64,000 nt of DNA, from assembly GCA_023426145.1 (NCBI GenBank), contig JAFABG010000026.1, forward strand, positions 124,001 through 188,000, given 5' to 3'. The position numbers were made by a program, and so were the translations under genes. A model generated the notes under the pieces. It made no database searches. It was not told where the DNA came from and saw nothing but the letters and a program-made list of their open reading frames with translations. Positions 8,099 to 15,811 of the stretch are shown here, piece after piece (within the stretch, counting starts at the first letter, position 1; the number at the start of each line of letters is the position of its first letter). Origin of the DNA: Bacteroidota bacterium. GTDB taxonomy: Bacteria; Bacteroidota; Bacteroidia; Bacteroidales; Bacteroidaceae.

Positions 8099-10207
8099 AT
8101 GATAGATCAAGCAACCGTAGACCGTATATTGGATGCCGCACAGATTGTAGATGTTGTATCCGAGTTTGTCACCCTCCGTAAACGCGGAGTGAATTATGTA
8201 GGCTTGTGCCCATTCCACAATGAGAAAACTCCCTCTTTCAGTGTTTCTCCTTCAAAAGGTCTTTGCAAATGTTTCAGTTGTGGTAAAGGTGGAAATGCAG
8301 TACACTTTATAATGGAACATGAGCAAATGAGTTATTATGAAGCACTAAAATTCCTTGCTAAAAAATATAATATTGAAATCAAAGAACGGGAACTGACGAA
8401 TGAAGAAAAGCAAGCGCAAACAACGCGAGAAAGTATGTTCATCGTCAACAACTTCGCCCGAGATTACTTCCAAGATATTTTAAAGAATCATGTAGATGGG
8501 CATAGTATCGGTATGGCCTATTTTCGTCAAAGAGGCTTTCGTGACGATATTATCGAGAAATTCCAACTAGGCTATTGCACAGATAGTCATGACGCAATGT
8601 CACAAGAAGCACTGCGAAAAGGGTATCAAAAAGAGTTTCTAGTAAAAACAGGCATCTGCTACGAAACAGATGACCATCGATTAAGAGATCGCTTTTGGGG
8701 GCGAGTGATCTTCCCTGTACATACACTCTCAGGAAAAGTGGTAGCCTTCGGTGGCCGTGTACTAAATACAGCTACCAAAGGAGTTAAGGTAAAATACGTC
8801 AACTCACCTGAATCAGAGATTTATCACAAGAGCAATGAATTGTATGGTATTTATTTTGCTAAACAAGCTATTGTCAAGCAAGATAGATGCTTCCTTGTTG
8901 AGGGATACACCGACGTCATCTCTATGCATCAATCTGGTATAGAGAATGTCGTTGCTTCTTCAGGAACTGCCTTAACGCCAGGACAGATTCGCCTAATTCA
9001 TCGTTTCACCAACAACATCACAGTACTTTACGACGGTGACCTAGCAGGTATTAAGGCTTCTATACGAGGTATCGATATGCTATTGGAAGAAGGAATGAAT
9101 ATTAAGGTGTGTCTATTGCCTGATGGAGACGACCCAGACTCCTTTGCGCGCAAACATAACTCTGAAGAATTCCAAACGTTCATCCATGAACATGAGAAAG
9201 ACTTTATCCGCTTCAAAACAGACCTGTTAATGGAAGAGGCGGGCAAAGATCCGATAAAAAGGGCTGAACTCATTTCAACGATTGTTCATAGCATTTCTGT
9301 GATACCAGAGGCCATCATTAGGGATGTTTACATTAAAGAATGTAGTCAGCACTTGCGCATCGAAGAAAAATTATTGGTTGCCGAAGTGGCCAAACTAAGA
9401 GAAGTTCAAGCTGAAAAAGCTAAACGCACAAACTACCCCTTAGCTAATAATAGCAATTCTTCATTGGCAGAAGGAACTAATGCCGGCAACTCTCATACAA
9501 ATTCTGAGATCCCCCCAGAACCAATTTTCGATGATGAAGGCAATATTGTCTCTTTTACGAATGGCTCATCTTCAAACAACGAAGCCAATGGAAATGCCTT
9601 AGGGGATAATAACTATAAATCTTTCATTCCTCAAGAAGGAAAAGAAGGACAAGATTTCTATAAATTTGAGCGACTTATACTGCAAGCTGTAGTACGCTAT
9701 GGTGAGCAAATAATGTGCATGGTGACTGACGAAGAAGGAAATGAAGCTCCAATCACTGTAATAGAATACGTAACCAATGACTTGAAAGAAGATGATCTCG
9801 CATTCCATAATCCACTACATCGCCAAATGCTCGCTGAAGCAGCAGAACATCTACATGATAAGGGATTTATAGCAGAACGTTATTTCCTATCTCATCCCAA
9901 CCAAGTTATCAGCAGATTAAGTGTAGATTTAATAAACGTACGCTATCAATTGAGTAAATATCATTCAAAATCTCAAAAGATAGTTGCCGACGAAGAGCGT
10001 CTTTATGAACTTGTCCCGATGCTAATGATTAACTTCAAATATGCTATCGTTTCGGAAGAGCTAAAACACATGCTTTATGCACTTCAAGACCCAGCTTTGG
10101 CCAATGATAATGAAAAGTGTAATGCATTAATGGAACGCTACAACGGACTGAGGGAAGTACAAAGCCTAATGGCTAAAAGGCTTGGAGACAGGGTTGTGCT
10201 ACACTAA
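8099..10207 (+). CDS. dnaG: DNA primase DnaG
   Basis: 702 residues from the ATG at 8099, which follows AGGAG. A longer in-frame start at 8033 is rejected because it lies inside the terminator and upstream of the promoter. The enzyme synthesises RNA primers at the replication fork. Order: CHC2 zinc finger with C37, H40, C58 and C61; the RNA polymerase domain with TOPRIM motifs EGYTDVISM, SSGTALT and YDGDLAGIKA; then a poorly conserved, Asn/Ser-rich linker near 460-520; then a C-terminal helicase-binding domain. The linker and C-terminus differ from proteobacterial DnaG, as usual in Bacteroidetes. Confidence 0.96.
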   Translation: MIDQATVDRILDAAQIVDVVSEFVTLRKRGVNYVGLCPFHNEKTPSFSVSPSKGLCKCFSCGKGGNAVHFIMEHEQMSYYEALKFLAKKYNIEIKERELTNEEKQAQTTRESMFIVNNFARDYFQDILKNHVDGHSIGMAYFRQRGFRDDIIEKFQLGYCTDSHDAMSQEALRKGYQKEFLVKTGICYETDDHRLRDRFWGRVIFPVHTLSGKVVAFGGRVLNTATKGVKVKYVNSPESEIYHKSNELYGIYFAKQAIVKQDRCFLVEGYTDVISMHQSGIENVVASSGTALTPGQIRLIHRFTNNITVLYDGDLAGIKASIRGIDMLLEEGMNIKVCLLPDGDDPDSFARKHNSEEFQTFIHEHEKDFIRFKTDLLMEEAGKDPIKRAELISTIVHSISVIPEAIIRDVYIKECSQHLRIEEKLLVAEVAKLREVQAEKAKRTNYPLANNSNSSLAEGTNAGNSHTNSEIPPEPIFDDEGNIVSFTNGSSSNNEANGNALGDNNYKSFIPQEGKEGQDFYKFERLILQAVVRYGEQIMCMVTDEEGNEAPITVIEYVTNDLKEDDLAFHNPLHRQMLAEAAEHLHDKGFIAERYFLSHPNQVISRLSVDLINVRYQLSKYHSKSQKIVADEERLYELVPMLMINFKYAIVSEELKHMLYALQDPALANDNEKCNALMERYNGLREVQSLMAKRLGDRVVLH

Positions 10208-10284
10208 GGAAAAGATCAGTAGTTCTTTTATACAACAACAACCTTGGCTCGCAAAAAAAAATTAAATCAACCTTACTGATTTAC

Positions 10285-10875
10285 TCACACTCTCCCGTGC
10301 TGTATCAGATTCATAAATTCTTCTCTAGTTTTAGCTTGATTGAAAGCTCCGGTAAAATCGGAAGTAGTAGTTATTGAATTTTGCTTTTCAACCCCACGCA
10401 TCTGCATACACATATGTTTGGCTTCAAGAACAACCATCACGCCTAACGGGTTCAGTGTCTGCTGGATACAGTCTTTTATTTGCAAAGTCATGCGCTCTTG
10501 CACTTGCAAACGATGAGAAAAGATATCAACCACACGAGCTATTTTACTCAGCCCTGTAATATAACCATTCGGGATATAAGCCACGTGTGCTTTTCCATAG
10601 AAAGGCAACATGTGATGTTCACAAAGAGAAAAGAAATCGATATCCTTCACAATTACCATCTGACTATATTCTTCCTTAAACTTTGCTGATGAAAGCACCG
10701 CATGAGGATCCATATGATAGCCTTTCGTTAAAGTCAGCATGGCTTTAGCTACACGTTCTGGTGTTTTCAAAAGACCTTCACGATCGGCATCTTCGCCCAA
10801 AAGAGTGATAATACTATGATAATGACCTTTCAACTCTTCCAAGTTCGGAGAGACAATTTCTTCTTTTTCTAACAT
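10285..10875 (-). CDS. folE: GTP cyclohydrolase I
   Basis: 196 residues. Converts GTP to 7,8-dihydroneopterin triphosphate, the first step of tetrahydrofolate synthesis. Zinc ligands are visible as C85, H88 (CEHHMLPFYGKAHVAYIP) and C156 (HMCMQMRGV); the C-terminal strand motif GVEKQNSITTT is also present. Length and motifs are those of type IA FolE. It is the last gene of a minus-strand run, 7 bases after the SPOR-domain gene, and converges on dnaG. Confidence 0.96.
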   Translation of the reverse strand: MLEKEEIVSPNLEELKGHYHSIITLLGEDADREGLLKTPERVAKAMLTLTKGYHMDPHAVLSSAKFKEEYSQMVIVKDIDFFSLCEHHMLPFYGKAHVAYIPNGYITGLSKIARVVDIFSHRLQVQERMTLQIKDCIQQTLNPLGVMVVLEAKHMCMQMRGVEKQNSITTTSDFTGAFNQAKTREEFMNLIQHGRV

Positions 10876-10882
10876 TTTATGA

Positions 10883-11332
10883 TTATAAAGGAATATTAAT
10901 TTGATCTTTCACTATTGACACTTCTCTAAACACACCGGTAGCTTTCATCTTTCTCATCATTGCATCTGCTTCTTCGATGCTTCGAAAGTCACCCACGCGA
11001 CAAAGCCAACGAGGTGGATTGAACGAAGTATAGACCATTAATTCTGGAAAATATTCTTTCACACGGGAAGCTACATTATAAGCATCGTTTTTGGCCTGAC
11101 GAGTGTTATTACCGGCATAAGCTTGAATTCTAAATCCAGGAGTTTTCAGAACTTCCACTTCACTAGTAGTAGTACGTTCTATACCCAACAAGGCTTCAAT
11201 CTGAGGATCTTGATGAATCGTCACTTTTCCTTGCCCTGCCACATTGCGTTCCAAACTTTTAACGATGTTCTGTGCTTGCACAGCAACACCCGTAAAGACT
11301 AGTAAGAGTAAAAATAAACCTAATTTTCTCAT
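10883..11332 (-). CDS. Secreted SPOR-domain protein
   Basis: 149 residues from the ATG at 11332, chosen because it opens a clear signal peptide (MRKLGLFLLLLVFTGVAVQA, with cleavage expected before QN). A short linker follows, then a SPOR domain from about residue 70 to the end (GFRIQAYAGNNTRQAKNDAY ... PRWLCRVGDF). SPOR domains bind denuded peptidoglycan at division sites, so a periplasmic cell-wall role is likely. It lies between tpiA and folE in one minus-strand run; those neighbours give no functional hint. Confidence 0.85.
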   Translation of the reverse strand: MRKLGLFLLLLVFTGVAVQAQNIVKSLERNVAGQGKVTIHQDPQIEALLGIERTTTSEVEVLKTPGFRIQAYAGNNTRQAKNDAYNVASRVKEYFPELMVYTSFNPPRWLCRVGDFRSIEEADAMMRKMKATGVFREVSIVKDQINIPL

Positions 11333-11406
11333 TCGATAAGTGTTATATTCAGGCACGTACCACAACATAAAGCCTACATTGGGATACGTACCCAAACTAA
11401 AATTTA

Positions 11407-12165
11407 TTAAGCATTGAATGCGTCGATGATTCCCTTAAAGTCAACAACTTTTAGAGCAGCACCACCGATCAATCCACCATCTACATCCGGATTAGCAAAC
11501 AATTCTTTTGCATTAGAAGGTTTGCAGCTTCCGCCATAAAGAATAGAAGTATTTTCAGCAACTTCTTTACCGTATTTATCAGCAACTAAAGAGCGGATGA
11601 ATGCATGTATTTCTTGAGCTTGTTCAGAGCTAGCAGTCTTACCTGTTCCAATAGCCCAAACTGGTTCATAAGCCAAAACGATTTTAGAAAAATCTTCAGC
11701 TGACAAAGAGAATACAGATTCCAATTGAGCAGCTACTACTTCATTCTGCTTGTTAGCTTCACGTTCTTCCAAAACTTCACCAATACAGAAAATCGGAGTA
11801 AGACCGTTTGCCAATGCCAACTTCACTTTTTCGTCAAGGATAGCAACTGTTTCACCATAATAAGCACGGCGTTCAGAGTGACCAAGAATGACATACTTTG
11901 CACCAGTAGAAGCTACCATAGAAGCAGATACTTCGCCAGTATAAGCGCCAGATTCTTTATCTGCGCAGTTCTCAGCACCTACACCAATCTTAGAAGCATC
12001 TACCAAAGGAGTAACTGAAGCCAAATGAATAAAGGGAGTACAGATGATTACATCACAATTAGGTTTCTCATTAGCTAATGCTTCGTTAAGTTCTTTAGCC
12101 AAAGCGATACCCTCTTGAAGGGTTTTGTTCATTTTCCAGTTTCCTGCAACAATGTTTTTTCTCAT
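11407..12165 (-). CDS. tpiA: Triosephosphate isomerase
   Basis: 252 residues. Interconverts dihydroxyacetone phosphate and glyceraldehyde 3-phosphate. Visible are the N-terminal GNWKMNKT with catalytic K11, ILGHSERR with H96, AYEPVWAIGTG with E167 and the flexible loop, and the phosphate-binding LYGGS and GGLIGGAAL. Full length and unremarkable. It lies about 50 bases downstream of the DoxX gene in the same orientation, so it is probably in the same transcript. Confidence 0.97.
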   Translation of the reverse strand: MRKNIVAGNWKMNKTLQEGIALAKELNEALANEKPNCDVIICTPFIHLASVTPLVDASKIGVGAENCADKESGAYTGEVSASMVASTGAKYVILGHSERRAYYGETVAILDEKVKLALANGLTPIFCIGEVLEEREANKQNEVVAAQLESVFSLSAEDFSKIVLAYEPVWAIGTGKTASSEQAQEIHAFIRSLVADKYGKEVAENTSILYGGSCKPSNAKELFANPDVDGGLIGGAALKVVDFKGIIDAFNA

Positions 12166-12215
12166 TTTTACTTTTATTTAAAGGGTTAATAAAATTACTA
12201 ATTTAATCTACAAAT

Positions 12216-13595
12216 CTATTCTTTAGAGGTTGATGATTCTTCCTCATTATTCACATTTTCTTTTTGTTTACCAGTAGCCTCAGATACTTCATTTTGTTTG
12301 CGCTTCAATACTTTACGCTCACTACGGCGAATAATCAAGATGTCGATTCCCAAAACAAACAATAAAGGAATGAAGAACCATAATAAAACATAACCTATAG
12401 TGTGCATATCACTACACTCACTAGGCTGCTTCCCTAAAGGTAAATTCTCAAGTTTATCTGTCAGCGCATATTCGTCGGGAATATCCTCATCACTCCATTT
12501 ATTTAGAATAGTACCGTTCTTTATCAGTATTAGTCCCGGATTAGAGCGAATGATGGTCTTTAGCGCTATGTCATCCATTTGACAAAAAGGATATTCTGCA
12601 CCCGTTTTATCTTTCCACAACTCAACCTGTTCTTTAGAGGAAGAAGTTAGACAATAAAACTTATAGCCATGCTCTACAGAGTAGTCATAGACCTCATTAA
12701 TCAAATCAATGTTACTATCATCAGCTTCTTCAATATGATGAGCTACTAATAGGAAAGTATATCCCCTATCTGTGAGAACATTCTCAGTAATATCCTCCCC
12801 AGTCCCCAACTCCATCATTGAGAAGTCATGTATTGAAGGCTCGTATCCCTTCTCTTTCACTATTGTGCGGGTGTCGATATAAGTCCAAGTACTATCCGGA
12901 TAATTCTCCAATTTAAACTCTTTCTTGACGCCGTTCTTCTCTAATATGAAAATACTCTCATACACTGTTGGTTTAGCATTTTCGGGGATAGTCATCCCTT
13001 CCAATATATTTTTCCCCACCCGATAAGGGCGAAAATCTAAAACGGGCAGACGGTCAAGGCAATAGAATGACAAGGTGAATACAAAAAGAAAAGTATAGAG
13101 AGAAACCAACCATTCCATCTTCCAAGTGACAAAGCGAATCAACATTTTCCTCCAATGAAAGACTGTGATCGCTGCTCCCAACAAGACTATATTTTTAGCA
13201 AAGGTCTCCCAGTTGGTCAGTACCCATGCATCTCCAAAACAGCCACAATTAGAAACGGGATTAAAAATGGCTAGATACAACGTCAGTGGAGTCATTAGAA
13301 TCATTAACACCAATGCAACCGTTGTAGCAAATATTTTACGAATTCCGAAAAACAGAAGAACACCTATAGAAAACTCAATGGCAGATAACACAATTCCTCC
13401 CAAAAGAGGTAGAAATGAAGGTACCAAAGACGCTACACCAAAAGCCTCTAAATAGTCTTGTATCTTATATTGAAATCCTAGTGGATCTACAGCCTTTACA
13501 AAACCTGAGAAGATAAATGCAACCGCTAAAAGGAAACGACAAACATTCGCTCCAGCCTGCTGAATGATATGTATATGCTTATCCTTCAAACTCAA
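12216..13595 (-). CDS. DoxX/MauE-like membrane protein with a thioredoxin-like C-terminal domain
   Basis: 459 residues. The first about 190 residues hold a DoxX/MauE-type four-helix membrane domain (FLLAVAFIFSGFVKAVDPLGFQYKIQDYL begins it; NPVSNCGCFGDAW carries a cysteine pair), plus a fifth hydrophobic segment. A soluble region from about 200 to 385 has thioredoxin-like strand patterns (FLLVAHHIEE, YKFYCLTSS, GLILIKNGTILNKW) but no CxxC. A last membrane helix (VLLWFFIPLLFVLGIDIL) and a basic, Glu-rich tail follow. DoxX/MauE proteins act in membrane redox or disulfide handling; the exact role here is unknown. It overlaps the DUF1599 gene by 17 bases. Confidence 0.75.
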   Translation of the reverse strand: MSLKDKHIHIIQQAGANVCRFLLAVAFIFSGFVKAVDPLGFQYKIQDYLEAFGVASLVPSFLPLLGGIVLSAIEFSIGVLLFFGIRKIFATTVALVLMILMTPLTLYLAIFNPVSNCGCFGDAWVLTNWETFAKNIVLLGAAITVFHWRKMLIRFVTWKMEWLVSLYTFLFVFTLSFYCLDRLPVLDFRPYRVGKNILEGMTIPENAKPTVYESIFILEKNGVKKEFKLENYPDSTWTYIDTRTIVKEKGYEPSIHDFSMMELGTGEDITENVLTDRGYTFLLVAHHIEEADDSNIDLINEVYDYSVEHGYKFYCLTSSSKEQVELWKDKTGAEYPFCQMDDIALKTIIRSNPGLILIKNGTILNKWSDEDIPDEYALTDKLENLPLGKQPSECSDMHTIGYVLLWFFIPLLFVLGIDILIIRRSERKVLKRKQNEVSEATGKQKENVNNEEESSTSKE

Positions 13596-14121
13596 TTTTA
13601 ATTAATCCGAATACAGAATAATTAATCATATCCATATAATTCGCATCTACACCTTCAGACACTAGTGTGTCTCCAGCTAAACTTTCGATTTGCTTGGTTC
13701 GATAGATTTTCATCAAAATCAGATCAGTGTATGAACTCACACGCATGCTACGCCAAGCCTCATCATAATCATGATTTTTAGCAATCATCAATTCAAGTGC
13801 TTGCTTAGCATATTTATCATATAAAACTAAAGCTTCATCGTTACTTATATCGGCAGACTCAGCATATCCGAGTTCTAGTTGAATGAGTCCTATGATACCG
13901 TAGTTAACTATTGCAATAAATTCAGAACGAATTCCTTCGTCAACCAATGTTACCCCTTTTATTTCTATACTGCGAATTCTATTCGCTTTAATAAATATCT
14001 GATCAGTAACTGAAACCGGACGAAGAATACGCCATGCAGGACCGTAATCGTGAAGTTTCTTGGAAAATAAGTCACGGCACAGAGCTATGACATGTTCAAA
14101 TTGTTGCTTGGTATCTTTCAT
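13579..14121 (-). CDS. DUF1599 domain protein
   Basis: 180 residues from the ATG at 14121, preceded by GGAAG. The protein consists of two related halves: HDYGPAWRILRPVSVTDQIFIKANRIRSIE in the first and HDYDEAWRSMRVSSYTDLILMKIYRTKQIE in the second, an internal duplication typical of DUF1599 (nucleotide-modification-associated) proteins. No signal peptide or membrane segment is seen. Function is not established. It is the first gene of the run DUF1599, DoxX, tpiA, SPOR, folE; a TACCTTTG box on the minus strand (14140-14147) lies just upstream. Confidence 0.82.
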   Translation of the reverse strand: MKDTKQQFEHVIALCRDLFSKKLHDYGPAWRILRPVSVTDQIFIKANRIRSIEIKGVTLVDEGIRSEFIAIVNYGIIGLIQLELGYAESADISNDEALVLYDKYAKQALELMIAKNHDYDEAWRSMRVSSYTDLILMKIYRTKQIESLAGDTLVSEGVDANYMDMINYSVFGLIKIEFEG

Positions 14122-14139
14122 TTTCTTCCAAATAATGCA

Positions 14140-14147
14140 CAAAGGTA
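14140..14147 (-). promoter_or_regulatory. -7 box upstream of the DUF1599-folE run
   Basis: TACCTTTG on the minus strand, a perfect TAnnTTTG box about 20 bases before the ATG at 14121. No clear TTTG is seen at the expected distance upstream. Confidence 0.5.
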
Positions 14148-14171
14148 ACAATAATTAAATAAATACAGAAA

Positions 14172-14203
14172 GGGGGCACTCTAAATTATATTAAAGTACC
14201 CCC
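14172..14203 (-). terminator. Terminator after the M23 peptidase gene
   Basis: On the minus strand GGGGGTACT pairs with AGTGCCCCC with one mismatch across a 14-base loop, and a T-rich stretch follows. It separates the ndk/M23 pair from the DUF1599 run. Confidence 0.65.
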
Positions 14204-14228
14204 GCCTAAAGCTATATTGTATTACTTA

Positions 14229-15107
14229 TTACGAACAGCGCAACACTTGTCCAATGCGCAATATTGTCGTCGGTTTAATTCGATTCAACTTACATAGTGT
14301 GCTAATTGAAACTCCACGAACCTTAGCAATACGCGATAACGTATCCCCGCCTTTAACTTTGTGATAGCGGATAGCTCCATCAGCAACTTGAGCATCATGA
14401 GAGCCAGCTTTAGAACGCATACCTTTCACCTTGTGGAAAGTATAAGTATCAGCTACAATATCTTGTTTTGGGAAATCGAACATATAAATAGGATTAATAG
14501 CAATCCCTAAGAATCGGGTTTCAAAATGAAGATGAGATCCAGTAGAACGTCCGGTATTACCACCTAACCCGATAGGTTCACCCGCTTTTACTAATTGATT
14601 CTCTTCTACCAGTTGTTTTGATAAGTGACCATATACTGTTTCCAAACCATTTTCATGACGAATAACAACATATTTTCCGTATCCTCTACGCTCATACTTC
14701 ACAATACGTATCTTTCCATCGAAAGCAGCAACAATGGTATCGCCAATATTTACTTTCAAATCAAGTCCATTGTGCATTCTTCTCCAACGAGGACCAAAAG
14801 GCGAAGTAATCTTCGTACTTGGGGTAGGCATATGGAATCCAGTTAAGTCAATGGTATATGAGTCAGGGATGATAGCATCTTTACCGTAAGAATGTACGTA
14901 CTGATTGCTCCAATTTGGATAGAGACTAAGGGCGGGATATTCTGACTGCTCAATACGGATTTGCTTTTGCAAAGCCAAAGAGTCTACGGTTTTTAATTTC
15001 TTGTCTATTGGAGCTTGACGAGCAATTAGGTCTTGTGAGAAAGAGCTCAGGCTGACCATAGCTGCCACAGCAACCAATCCTGTTCTAATAACGTAATTGA
15101 AATTCAT
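14229..15107 (-). CDS. M23 family murein endopeptidase with C-terminal LysM
   Basis: 292 residues from the ATG at 15107, which opens a signal peptide (MNFNYVIRTGLVAVAAMVSLSSFS); an in-frame ATG 18 bases upstream (15125) is also possible. The LytM/M23 zinc peptidase domain spans about 90-190: SPFGPRWRRMHNGLDLKV supplies the first His/Asp pair and GSHLHFET the HxH motif, so all metal ligands are present and it should be active. A LysM domain closes the protein (KVKGGDTLSRIAKVRGVSISTLCKLN). Predicted periplasmic peptidoglycan hydrolase. It starts about 20 bases after the ndk stop. Confidence 0.92.
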   Translation of the reverse strand: MNFNYVIRTGLVAVAAMVSLSSFSQDLIARQAPIDKKLKTVDSLALQKQIRIEQSEYPALSLYPNWSNQYVHSYGKDAIIPDSYTIDLTGFHMPTPSTKITSPFGPRWRRMHNGLDLKVNIGDTIVAAFDGKIRIVKYERRGYGKYVVIRHENGLETVYGHLSKQLVEENQLVKAGEPIGLGGNTGRSTGSHLHFETRFLGIAINPIYMFDFPKQDIVADTYTFHKVKGMRSKAGSHDAQVADGAIRYHKVKGGDTLSRIAKVRGVSISTLCKLNRIKPTTILRIGQVLRCS

Positions 15108-15127
15108 TCGTTCCAGTTCATTCAATT

Positions 15128-15592
15128 TTAATATTCGTCATTCGCATACAGGTAATCAAAAGTGCCCTGTTTGTAGTCGAATATTTCTTCAGGTTTAAAA
15201 AATCTCGTTAATTCGATAGCAGCTGTCTCCGGTGAATCAGAAGCATGAACAATATTTTCTTGAAAACTAAGACTATAGTCTCCACGTATAGTTCCCGGCT
15301 CAGCCAGACGTCCGTTTGTTGGTCCCGCCAGCGTACGAACAGTTTGAATAGCATCTACACCTTCATAGCAGCAAACAATAACGGGACTTGCCATCATCGA
15401 ATCTTTCACACGTTGAAAGAAAGGCTTACTACTTAGGTGAGCATAATGTTCGCTTAATAGATCATCCGAAAGTTGCATCATCTTGATACCGGCCAACCGC
15501 AAACCTTTACGTTCGAAGCGATGAGTAATTTCACCAACTAGTGCTCGTTGAAGGGTGCACGGTTTCAAAATAACCAGTGTTTTTTCAATCAT
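15128..15592 (-). CDS. ndk: Nucleoside diphosphate kinase
   Basis: 154 residues from the ATG at 15592, which gives the usual family start MIEKTLVILKP. It transfers the terminal phosphate between nucleoside triphosphates through a phosphohistidine. The catalytic histidine is H116 in NIVHASDS; PTNGRLAEPGTIRG is the nucleotide-binding loop. It carries the short insert near residue 45 often seen in Bacteroidetes. A TATCTTTG box (minus, 15642-15649) lies upstream. Confidence 0.95.
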   Translation of the reverse strand: MIEKTLVILKPCTLQRALVGEITHRFERKGLRLAGIKMMQLSDDLLSEHYAHLSSKPFFQRVKDSMMASPVIVCCYEGVDAIQTVRTLAGPTNGRLAEPGTIRGDYSLSFQENIVHASDSPETAAIELTRFFKPEEIFDYKQGTFDYLYANDEY

Positions 15593-15641
15593 AATGTGTA
15601 CTTTCAAAGATTAAACGATACATTTACTATAAAAAGTCCCC

Positions 15642-15649
15642 CAAAGATA
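15642..15649 (-). promoter_or_regulatory. -7 box of ndk
   Basis: TATCTTTG on the minus strand, about 50 bases before ndk; a weak CTTG lies 19 bases further upstream. The rest of the 219 bases between ndk and recG is AT-rich with no other signal I can support. Confidence 0.45.
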
Positions 15650-15811
15650 GTATTTTCAAATGAAACAACAAGTAATTCATTAACTATTTTTGATTCTAAA
15701 AAAAGTATATGTATGCAGAAATTTAATCATAAAGTACTATAAATAGGACAGATACAGAGCAAATATGTTTTTCAACACCCCATCGCAAGAAACCTGCATG
15801 TTTAACCGTTT

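Noticed and set aside
10208..10284. Terminator between dnaG and folE
   Set aside because: ATCAGTA and TACTGAT can pair, but only across a loop of about 50 bases without a clear T-tract; support is too weak.
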